Below are positions 7,369-14,907 of a stretch of 64,000 nt of DNA, one piece after another. The first letter of the stretch is position 1. Each line of letters starts with the position of its first letter. This stretch comes from Pseudomonas nitroreducens TX1 (lineage in GTDB: Bacteria > Pseudomonadota > Gammaproteobacteria > Pseudomonadales > Pseudomonadaceae): NCBI RefSeq assembly GCF_000313755.1, contig NZ_AMZB01000116.1:60267-124266 (forward strand). Reading direction: 5' to 3'. The notes beneath the pieces are model-generated. The model had not been told where the DNA came from, did no database searches, and was given only the letters and a program-made list of their open reading frames with translations. The position numbers and the translations under genes were made by a program.

Positions 7369-10300
7369 CTAGGCGGCCAGCTTGCGCAGTTGCTGCTGCA
7401 GATCATCCTGCAAGGCCGCCATCGCTTGCTCAACCGCCATTGCCCGATTGCGCAGCTCCTTGCTGTCGAGGCCACCCTTGCAACCCTCTTCAAGCTTGCC
7501 GCAAAGATCCTGCAGCGTGTCCGCGTTGACCAGCCGAGCCGCGCCCTTGATTCGGTGCGCGAGGTCAGCCAGTTGCTTCCAGTCGCCCGCCTCCCACAGC
7601 GGACGGACCTGATCGATATCGATGCGGTTGCTGCTGTGCAGCTCCTCCAGCAGGCGGCGAACCAACCCAGGGTTTCCGCCGGTCATTTCCCGTAAGGATT
7701 TCAGATCGAAACCGTCGGCTCGCTTTTCCTCTTCGGCCGCGGGGCCATCGTCATCGATTGAAATCCTCGGCACCACTTCCAAGCGCAATCGCAAGTTGTC
7801 CAGGCCAATAGGTTTGAACAGACAGTCGTCCATACCGGCGCGCCGACAGTTCTCTATCTCGTCAGGCTGGGCGTTGGCCGTGAAACCGAAGATCACACAC
7901 GGCTCGGCTTCCATCTCCTCTTCCAGTTCACGGATTCGCCTGGCCAGTCCGTAGCCATTGAGCACCGGCATGTTGCAGTCGGTGATCACCAGGTCGAAGT
8001 CGCCTGGATGCCATAGCTGTAGCGCCTGGGCACCGTCAGACGCCACCTCGACCCGGTGTCCCAGGTGTTCCAGTTGCTGAGTCAGCAACATCCGGTTGGC
8101 AGCATGGTCATCGACCACCAGCACCTTCAGCGAATGGAGAGTACCGGCGACAGCCGCGACGGGGCCAACCTCGCATTCCGGCAAGCTTTCGAGAGTCTGC
8201 AGCAACAGCCGCACCGTGACCGTGGTACCGGCTCCCGGTCTGCTTTCCATGCGCACCGTGCCCCCCATCATCTCCGCCAGCTTGCGGCAGATGGTGAGCC
8301 CCAGTCCTGTGCCGCCACGACTTGCACCCGCACTGCGGACAACCTGGCTGAATGGCTCGAACAACTGGCGCTGCTCATCTTCGGAAATACCGATTCCGCT
8401 GTCCTGTACGCTGACCTCCAGTGCCAGCCGCTCGCCGGCGACGCGCTTGCCATGGACCCGGATCTTCACATGCCCGAAGTCGGTGAACTTGATGGCATTG
8501 CTGACCAGATTCGACAGAATCTGCTTGAACCTCAGCGGGTCGATCAGCACATCGCAGGCGGCGTCCGCCTCGATTTCCAATCTGAGCTCCAGCGCCTTCT
8601 GTCGCGCCAGTCCATCGAACACACGCGCCACGGATTCCACCAACTCACGCAAATGAGCACGCTCGGGCATCAGCGTCAGGCGTCCGGATTCGATCTTGGC
8701 CACGTCGAGAATGTCACCAATCAAGGTCAACAGCGACCGTGCAGAATCGTAGGCCACCTCGACCGGCTCACGCTCCCAGTACCCCTGGTCGGCGCGGGTC
8801 AGCGCAAGTTCCAGCAAACCGATCACTGCGTTCATTGGAGTGCGGATTTCATGGCTCATGGTGGCGAGGAAGGTGCTCTTAGCACGGTTGGCTTCTTCGG
8901 CCTGCTCCTTTGCCGCCTCGAGCTGATGGTGCAACCGCTCGCGTTCGGTGACATCGATCCAGCCCGTCACCACGCCGGATATATCCCCACCGGGCCCATG
9001 GTAAGGGGTGGCCCAGTAATGAATTTCCCGGACCTCGTTCCGCATGTGCAGGATCAGGTCGGACGCCACCTTTGCGTCCTGCTCCATGGCCTGCTGATGG
9101 ATCTGCTGCAACGCTTGCGCATCGCCCGCCTCCAGCCAGGAACAATCCACGACGCGCGAACCATCCACCGACTGGCGGGACATCCCGGTCACCTTGAGGA
9201 AGCCGATATTGCAGGTAACCAGCCTCCCCTCGCGATCGCGCACCGCTACAGGCTGGGGAATGCCATCGATCAAGGCACGCTTGAACTCGAGACGATAGCT
9301 GAGCTCTTTCTCGGAATCCCGGCGCCGACGCATCTTGCGCCATAGCCACCCATTCCAGAACAGCACGGCGAGCAGCGCCAGAGCCGCGCCCCATGCCAGC
9401 CGGATGAACTGGGTACGGTAGCCTTGCCAGACGCTGTCCGGCCGTTCCACGCCAAGGGCCCAGCGCGTGGTGATGTTGCTCAGTTCCTCGGGCGAAATGG
9501 CCAGGATTGCCTTGTTGAGAATACTCAGAAGTTCCGGTTCCGACTGGGACACCGCCAGCGAGAACTGTCCAGGCTCCCGGTCCAGTGCCAGGGCGATTCT
9601 GAGGTCCGGGTAAAAGCGGGATATCAGGTAGTTGGCGGAGGACATCAGATGAACACCGGCATCCACCTTCCCCTCGCTGATCATCGCAAGATCGTCGACG
9701 TTGTTCTCCACCTCCACCAGCTTGGCCAACGGGTGATGGGTGCGCATGAAGTCCACGACGATGGAGCCTTTGGGGACCGCAACGCTGCGTCCGTCCAGAT
9801 CGCTCAATGAGTTCAGCCACTCGCTCTTGCCCGAGGCAACGACAACGAAAGACGCCGCCATGTACGGCCGGGTGAAGCCCAGCCACTCCTCACGCTGCGT
9901 GGAGGGCACCAACGCTGCGATGACATCAGCCTTGCCTGTGCGCAACTGATCCAGCATCGCCGGGACACTGGGCATCGGGAGCACTTCGAAATCGATGCCC
10001 GTGCGACTTTGAACAAGGTCCAGCAGATCAGCGGCGATGCCACGGAACTGTCCCTGGGTGTCAAAGAACGACACCGGAGCCAGGGCCTGATCGATCAGCA
10101 CTTTCGGATGCGGATGGCGCGCCAGCCAGCGCTGTTCCTGGGGAGTCAGGATCAATTGCTGGCTGGAGATGAAACTGGTGCCGCCGGGGCTCCAGCGACG
10201 CTGGATGACGTTCTCGACCTGTCTTGGAATGGCGCCCAGGGTACGGTCGAGGATATTCAGCAGGGTGCGGTCGGCCCCATCCACCGCAAAACTGAAACCT

Positions 10301-11016
10301 TCACCATTGAAGTTGGCGAAGTTGAGCAATTTGAGGTTGGCCAGATAGCCCTGGCTGATCAGGTACTGGGCGCTGAAGGCATCGCCCACGAACAGGTCCG
10401 CCTGACCAAAGGCGACAGCTTCCAGTGCGCGACGCACGGAATGATAGGTTTGCACGGTGGCGCCAGCGAAGTACTTGTCACGCTCTTCCGCTGGGAAGTA
10501 ATCGTCGACTACCGCAATGCGCTTTCCCACGAACGGTTCCGCGCTTTCCAGGCGAGCGGTTTCCGGACCGACCACCACAGGCTGGTTGGTGAAGTAGGGA
10601 ACGGACAACGCGATACCAGGCCGCGCGCCCTCGTAACCGGTGGCTCGGCTCAACAGGTCGATATCGCCACGCGCCAGGGCAGCGATCGCCGCATCGCGGT
10701 CAGGGTAGCGCCGCACCTCCATCCGTACATTAAGGGTGTCGGCAATGATCCCGCTCACATCGGCAGTGATACCTTCGAGGTCCGTTCCGCTTCCAGTGAT
10801 GTCGAACGGGGCGTAGTCGGGCGCCGTCACGCCCAAGCGCAGCGTCCGTTTGTCACGGAGCCAGTGCCAGTCGGAATCGCTGAGTCGCACCTTGACCGGC
10901 TCGTCCGTGGAACGAGCCAGCAGGTTCATATCGGTCCAGTCGTGCTGCTCCGCCGTCACCCATCCGTAACAGATGAATAGCAACACACCAATGAGCATGC
11001 GGAAGCGGAACATCAC
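7369..11016 (-). CDS. RocS2-like unorthodox sensor histidine kinase (two SBP domains, PAS, HisKA, HATPase, REC, HPt)
   Basis: The protein has 1215 residues. Order: signal peptide (1-22); two tandem periplasmic solute-binding (SBP_bac_3/PBPb) domains at about 55-275 and 300-520; a TM at about 537-558; a PAS domain at about 575-690; HisKA with SHEIRTPMN (His ~722); HATPase with N box NLVSNAIKF and G boxes DSGIGIS and GGTGLGL; a receiver with VVDD (~969-970) and ITDCNMP (Asp ~1013); and an HPt with LAHRIKGAARL (His ~1154). This is the BvgS/RocS architecture. Gene order with a LuxR-type regulator downstream and dgt alongside matches the rocA2-rocS2 locus as I recall it. The ligand is unknown; PBPb domains usually bind amino acids or other small molecules. 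It is transcribed after the regulator gene with a 5 bp gap. Confidence 0.92.
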   Translation of the reverse strand: MMFRFRMLIGVLLFICYGWVTAEQHDWTDMNLLARSTDEPVKVRLSDSDWHWLRDKRTLRLGVTAPDYAPFDITGSGTDLEGITADVSGIIADTLNVRMEVRRYPDRDAAIAALARGDIDLLSRATGYEGARPGIALSVPYFTNQPVVVGPETARLESAEPFVGKRIAVVDDYFPAEERDKYFAGATVQTYHSVRRALEAVAFGQADLFVGDAFSAQYLISQGYLANLKLLNFANFNGEGFSFAVDGADRTLLNILDRTLGAIPRQVENVIQRRWSPGGTSFISSQQLILTPQEQRWLARHPHPKVLIDQALAPVSFFDTQGQFRGIAADLLDLVQSRTGIDFEVLPMPSVPAMLDQLRTGKADVIAALVPSTQREEWLGFTRPYMAASFVVVASGKSEWLNSLSDLDGRSVAVPKGSIVVDFMRTHHPLAKLVEVENNVDDLAMISEGKVDAGVHLMSSANYLISRFYPDLRIALALDREPGQFSLAVSQSEPELLSILNKAILAISPEELSNITTRWALGVERPDSVWQGYRTQFIRLAWGAALALLAVLFWNGWLWRKMRRRRDSEKELSYRLEFKRALIDGIPQPVAVRDREGRLVTCNIGFLKVTGMSRQSVDGSRVVDCSWLEAGDAQALQQIHQQAMEQDAKVASDLILHMRNEVREIHYWATPYHGPGGDISGVVTGWIDVTERERLHHQLEAAKEQAEEANRAKSTFLATMSHEIRTPMNAVIGLLELALTRADQGYWEREPVEVAYDSARSLLTLIGDILDVAKIESGRLTLMPERAHLRELVESVARVFDGLARQKALELRLEIEADAACDVLIDPLRFKQILSNLVSNAIKFTDFGHVKIRVHGKRVAGERLALEVSVQDSGIGISEDEQRQLFEPFSQVVRSAGASRGGTGLGLTICRKLAEMMGGTVRMESRPGAGTTVTVRLLLQTLESLPECEVGPVAAVAGTLHSLKVLVVDDHAANRMLLTQQLEHLGHRVEVASDGAQALQLWHPGDFDLVITDCNMPVLNGYGLARRIRELEEEMEAEPCVIFGFTANAQPDEIENCRRAGMDDCLFKPIGLDNLRLRLEVVPRISIDDDGPAAEEEKRADGFDLKSLREMTGGNPGLVRRLLEELHSSNRIDIDQVRPLWEAGDWKQLADLAHRIKGAARLVNADTLQDLCGKLEEGCKGGLDSKELRNRAMAVEQAMAALQDDLQQQLRKLAA

Positions 11017-11021
11017 ACACC

Positions 11022-11648
11022 TCAGACCAGCGCGTTCCGCTTGGCGAACTCAATCAGGTCGACCAGCGAATGAGCATTCAGTTTCAGCAGCAGACGGGTC
11101 TTGTAGGTGCTGACCGTCTTGTTGCTGATGAACATTTGCTCGGAGATTTCCTTGTTCGAATAGCCATTGGCCAGATACTGCAGCACGGCCATTTCACGGT
11201 CGGAGAGGCGCTGGATAAGCTCCTGATCATCCATCTGCCCGTTGTTGCGGCGGGTCTGGCGAACCGCCGTGCTGGGGAAATAGTTGTATCCGGCGACCAC
11301 GGCGTTGACCGCGCTGATCAACTCCGCCAGGCCGCCCTGCTTGCAGACGAAGCCCGACGCACCGGCCTGCATGCAACGCATGGCGAACAGCGAGGCACTC
11401 TGTCCAGTGAGGACCAGGACCTTGAGCGGAAGCTCGAAAGCGGAGATACGGCTGATGACCTCCAGACCATCGAGCCGGGGAATGCCGATATCCAGGACGA
11501 CGAGGTCGGGGACAAGATCCTTGACAAGCGAAAGCGCATCCACACCATTGTCGGTTTCCCCAACGATGACATGGCCTTCCTTTTCCAGCAGTACACGCAT
11601 CGCCATGCGAATGACCGGGTGATCATCGACAATAAGAACTTTGCTCAT
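11022..11648 (-). CDS. RocA2-like response regulator, NarL/LuxR family
   Basis: The N-terminal receiver (LIVDDHPVIRMAMRVLLEKEG, phospho-acceptor Asp in LVVLDIGIPRLDG, Lys in FVCKQGG) is followed by a LuxR-type HTH (LSDREMAVLQYLANGYSNKEISEQMFISNKTVSTYKTRLLLKL). The start at 11648 is chosen because GGGAGGA lies 7-8 bases upstream; an in-frame ATG 12 codons earlier lacks such a site. The protein has 208 residues. It is the first gene of the operon with the sensor kinase. RocA-type regulators control fimbrial (cup) genes in P. aeruginosa; no fimbrial genes are in this window. Confidence 0.9.
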   Translation of the reverse strand: MSKVLIVDDHPVIRMAMRVLLEKEGHVIVGETDNGVDALSLVKDLVPDLVVLDIGIPRLDGLEVISRISAFELPLKVLVLTGQSASLFAMRCMQAGASGFVCKQGGLAELISAVNAVVAGYNYFPSTAVRQTRRNNGQMDDQELIQRLSDREMAVLQYLANGYSNKEISEQMFISNKTVSTYKTRLLLKLNAHSLVDLIEFAKRNALV

Positions 11649-12440
11649 CAAGCTTCCTCCCGAAGACTCATTGAAATAAGACATCCCTCGGTAAGATATA
11701 TGCCAAGCCTATTATGTCGAGATTGAACCCCCTCATTATTGGGCAATAGAGGACTTTCCTACGCAACAACTAAACAATTCCTACAAGCAACTCTTAACAC
11801 CGCCCCTCCGCCGACCATTCCGCAAGAAAATTCCGACACGAAAGAGTAGAAAGGCTGACTTCGAATCCTGAGAAACCTCGGCACTATCCCTGCCTATGTC
11901 ACCTAGCCGAGTTTCGATATGCCCTCACGACGTCATGCCCAAAGCGCAAGCTATCTCTCGCAGCCAGGTCAGCCGGCAGCGCCTAAAGTCTGGAACCAGA
12001 GGCTCTAGATCGGCCACTCGGGCACACTGACGAAGCTCGACAGGCTGAACTGCTGGCCGGACAGGCACCATGAGGCCCATCCGGTCCATAAGGCGGCGCC
12101 TTGTCGAGGCAGAGGTTCCGTCACAACCCGCATACCCCTTGGTAAAAAACAACAAGCGAAAACCAGAAACTATAAGCCACGTTATATACACGTTGACCGA
12201 ACCGTATTTACCGGAGCCCCTGCAGATATAGATGCAGACAGCAAGTACGGCAAAGCCTGCTGGCAATCTAAATCGGACGACAGTCAAAACGCCAAGCCCA
12301 GCATATTCAAATCAACATTTCGAGCAAGACATTCCAGCTATTTCGGCGGAGTTCGGCCTACGGTGGGAACTCCGATCGTCATGGCAAAGTTGTGGCCCAG
12401 CTAACGAGGTGCCCTTCACAAACATTGGGAGCCCCTGTTC
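11649..12440. other. 790 bp lower-GC intergenic region between the rocA2-like gene and the orphan receiver gene
   Basis: This stretch is visibly richer in A/T than the coding DNA around it, especially 11690-11880 and 12120-12330. It must contain the divergent promoters for the regulator/kinase operon and the receiver gene. A 120-codon minus-strand frame (11925-12287) has no recognisable domain. Its middle part, around RRRLMDRMGLMVP, is only vaguely like the region preceding the catalytic core of IS3-type transposases. I do not call a gene here. Confidence 0.5.
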
Positions 12441-12857
12441 ATGCAAGACAACAAACTCAGCATTCTGGTGGTGGAAGATCATCCGTTCCAGTTGATTGCC
12501 GCACAAATGCATCTGAACCGCTTGGGCTTCTTCAGATTGATTCCCGCGCTGGACGCCTCGGAAGCGCGCGAAGAGTGTGCCCGTCGCTCGGGGCCCTTCG
12601 ACCTGCTGCTCTGCGACATCAACCTCCCGGGCACGGACGGTGTCGAACTGGCCATCGAACTGGCCGCCGCAGGGCGGATCCGGCATGCAGTGTTGCTGAG
12701 CTGTCGCGAGGATGCAGAATTGCGCACCCTGCAGCAGTCGCTCAAGGCGCGCGGCTTGCCCATCCTGGCCTGTCTACCGAAACCGCTCGATCAAACAGCA
12801 CTGATGCAAACTCTTCAGGACGCCGAAGCCTTCAAGCTTCTGGAGCAGGCGGATTGA
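12441..12857 (+). CDS. Stand-alone receiver-domain protein (RocR-like REC without output domain)
   Basis: This 138-residue protein consists of one receiver domain. The acidic pair is in VVEDHPFQ (~12-13), the phospho-acceptor Asp in LLLCDINLPG (~59), the Ser switch residue in AVLLSCRED, and the conserved Lys in LPKPLDQ. All catalytic residues are present, so phosphorylation should be possible. The opening VVEDHPFQ...A and the LxKP region resemble the receiver of RocR, the REC-EAL antagonist of the Roc system, but the protein ends about 10 residues after the domain with no EAL. GGGAG lies about 10 bases before the ATG. It is divergent from the RocA2/RocS2-like pair and overlaps the tail of yggL by 26 bp. 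Confidence 0.85.
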   Translation: MQDNKLSILVVEDHPFQLIAAQMHLNRLGFFRLIPALDASEAREECARRSGPFDLLLCDINLPGTDGVELAIELAAAGRIRHAVLLSCREDAELRTLQQSLKARGLPILACLPKPLDQTALMQTLQDAEAFKLLEQAD

Positions 12858-13182
12858 CCGGCTGATCCGGATACCAGGCATCGATCAGCGGGCTGACGTT
12901 GAAACCCGCAAGCTCCGGCTGTTGCCTCAGCCACCCTGCGATCATCTCCCGCTGTTCCGGGCTTACCGAGCCACGCCTGGCAAGACAGACCAACCCATAC
13001 TCGTCGCAACCGCTGAAAACCAGATCATTGGATTCGACGATGATCGCAAAGCGCTTGATGAATGCGTCTATCGCATCGTCGCCCAGCCCTTCCTTGTACT
13101 GAAAACTCAATTCGAATCCGAGCTCCTGGAATTCGTCGACAAACAACTTCTTGCGCAAACGACGGGAACGATGAGTAGCCAT
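12832..13182 (-). CDS. yggL: YggL-family 50S ribosome-binding protein (DUF469)
   Basis: This is a 116-residue protein starting MATHRSRRLRKKLFVDEFQELGFELSF, which is almost the E. coli YggL opening, followed by ...SNDLVFSGCDEYGLVCLARRG and a C-terminal LIDAW motif. Start 13182 is chosen by this homology and by AGGAG just upstream; the open frame extends 66 codons further without support. YggL associates with the large ribosomal subunit. Its 3' end overlaps the convergent receiver gene by 26 bp. Confidence 0.9.
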   Translation of the reverse strand: MATHRSRRLRKKLFVDEFQELGFELSFQYKEGLGDDAIDAFIKRFAIIVESNDLVFSGCDEYGLVCLARRGSVSPEQREMIAGWLRQQPELAGFNVSPLIDAWYPDQPVNPPAPEA

Positions 13183-13430
13183 CCGAACTCTCCTCAGGGG
13201 GATAATCGTCTCTCGTTGAACATGCCGCAGTAAATTCACAGACTTGTCACCCCGCTCGCGAAGCGCTGCTGCGAGACGACCGGCATTAGAAGGCCTGCGC
13301 ATACAGGATCGGCTTGCGGCATAATGAGTCGCACCTCCCGATCCAACAGGGAGTATTTCATCTGTAGTGTTGCGCTTCATCTTTTCATTTTTTCAAGTCA
13401 ATGCCCGACCACTGGGATGTCATCTTTTCT

Positions 13431-14867
13431 ATGCTCAAGTCTCTGCGCGTCCTCGCTCTCGCTACTTTATTGCCCTTCGCCTTGCCGGCCGTTGCCCAGA
13501 TCAACTCCACCCTGCCCGAGCGCGTACAGAAGGCGCTGCGGGCCAGCAAACTCAGCGATGACGCCCTCTCGCTGGTGATGATTCCGCTGGAAGGCCCCGG
13601 CAACGCTACCTATTTCAACGCTGACGTGTCGGTGAACCCGGCGTCGACCATGAAGCTGTTCACCACCTATGCCGCCCTGGAAATGCTCGGCCCGACCTAT
13701 CAATGGCAGACCGAGTTCTACACCGACGGCCAGCTCAAGGACGGCACGCTCAACGGCAATCTTTACCTCAAGGGCGGCGGCGATCCGAAGCTGAACCTGG
13801 AGAAGCTCTGGCTGATGATGCGCGACCTGCGCGCCAATGGTGTACGCAAGGTCAACGGCGATCTGGTGTTGGACCGCAGCTACTTCAACATCCCGCAATT
13901 GCCGGTGTTCAACGATGACGGCGGTGACGACAACAAGCCCTTCCTGGTCGGCCCCGACTCGTTGATGGTCAACCTCAAGAGCGTGCGCCTTGTGATCCGC
14001 ACCGAAGGCAACAAGGCCACCGTATTGATGGACCCGCCGCTGGCGAACGTGCGCATCGACAATCAGATCCAGGTAAGCAAGCCCGCAGCCTGCCCGGCCT
14101 GGCCGAAGTTGCGCTTCAATCCGGTGACTCAGTTCGACGGTACCTCTCTGGTCGCCACCGGGCAGATTCCGCAAGGCTGCAGTGCGCAAACCTACATGTC
14201 GCTGCTCGAGCATCCGGCCTACACCGCTGGTGCCGTGCGCGGCATCTGGCAGGAGCTGGGCGGCAGCATCCTCGGCAAGGATCGCGAAGGAACCGTGCCG
14301 AAGAACGCCACCCTGGTGGCCCGCGCCATGTCGCCGGACGTCGTGGAAATCATCCGCGACATCAACAAGTTCAGTAACAACACCATGGCCCGCCAGTTGT
14401 TCCTCTCGGTGGGCCGCCAGTACCGCAACGGCGCCGACGCAGACGATGCCCAGGCCGCGCAGCGGGTCATCCGCCAGTGGCTGGCGCGCAAGGGCATCAC
14501 CGCGAGCCACCTGGTGATGGAAAACGGTTCGGGCCTGTCCCGCGATGAGCGCGTCAGCGCCCGTGAGATGGCGGCCATGCTGCAAGCTGCCTGGCACAGC
14601 CCCTATGCCGCCGAGTACATTTCCTCGCTGCCGATCGTGGCGAAGGACGGCACCATGCGCAAACGCCTGCGCGGCACGCCCATGGCCGGAGAAGCCCACG
14701 TGAAGACCGGCACCCTGAACACCGTACGCGCCCTCGCCGGCTTCAGTCGCGATGCCAACGGCCGTACCTGGGTGGTGGTAGCGATCCTCAACAGCAACCG
14801 ACCGTGGGGCGCCTCGTCGATCCTCGACCAGGTGTTGCTGGACCTGTACAGCAGCACCAAGCGTTGA
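13431..14867 (+). CDS. dacB: D-alanyl-D-alanine carboxypeptidase/endopeptidase, PBP4 (peptidase S13)
   Basis: A signal peptide (MLKSLRVLALATLLPFALPAVAQ) fixes the start at 13431; an in-frame ATG at 13401 would add ten non-signal-like residues. The three penicillin-binding motifs are SxxK (PASTMKLFT, Ser ~72), SxN (KFSNNTMARQL) and KTG (HVKTGTLNT). The long insert between the first two motifs is typical of S13/PBP4 enzymes. The 478-residue periplasmic protein trims pentapeptides and cleaves D,D-crosslinks in peptidoglycan. It is divergent from yggL and is followed by a hairpin terminator. Confidence 0.94.
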   Translation: MLKSLRVLALATLLPFALPAVAQINSTLPERVQKALRASKLSDDALSLVMIPLEGPGNATYFNADVSVNPASTMKLFTTYAALEMLGPTYQWQTEFYTDGQLKDGTLNGNLYLKGGGDPKLNLEKLWLMMRDLRANGVRKVNGDLVLDRSYFNIPQLPVFNDDGGDDNKPFLVGPDSLMVNLKSVRLVIRTEGNKATVLMDPPLANVRIDNQIQVSKPAACPAWPKLRFNPVTQFDGTSLVATGQIPQGCSAQTYMSLLEHPAYTAGAVRGIWQELGGSILGKDREGTVPKNATLVARAMSPDVVEIIRDINKFSNNTMARQLFLSVGRQYRNGADADDAQAAQRVIRQWLARKGITASHLVMENGSGLSRDERVSAREMAAMLQAAWHSPYAAEYISSLPIVAKDGTMRKRLRGTPMAGEAHVKTGTLNTVRALAGFSRDANGRTWVVVAILNSNRPWGASSILDQVLLDLYSSTKR

Positions 14868-14879
14868 TACCCACAGGAG

Positions 14880-14903
14880 CCCCGGCCAACTGGCCGGGGT
14901 TTT
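14880..14903 (+). terminator. Rho-independent terminator after dacB
   Basis: The stem CCCCGGCCA-ac-TGGCCGGGG (14880-14899) is followed by TTTT. The left flank lacks an A-run, so it serves mainly the plus strand. Confidence 0.8.
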
Positions 14904-14907
14904 CGCA

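Noticed and set aside
11925..12287. Minus-strand 120-codon frame between the RocA2-like and receiver genes
   Set aside because: No domain, odd composition and no ribosome binding site. The faint IS3-like string is too short to support a transposase fragment.
13401..13431. Upstream ATG 13401 as dacB start
   Set aside because: It would put ten polar residues before an otherwise ideal signal peptide and has no good ribosome binding site.
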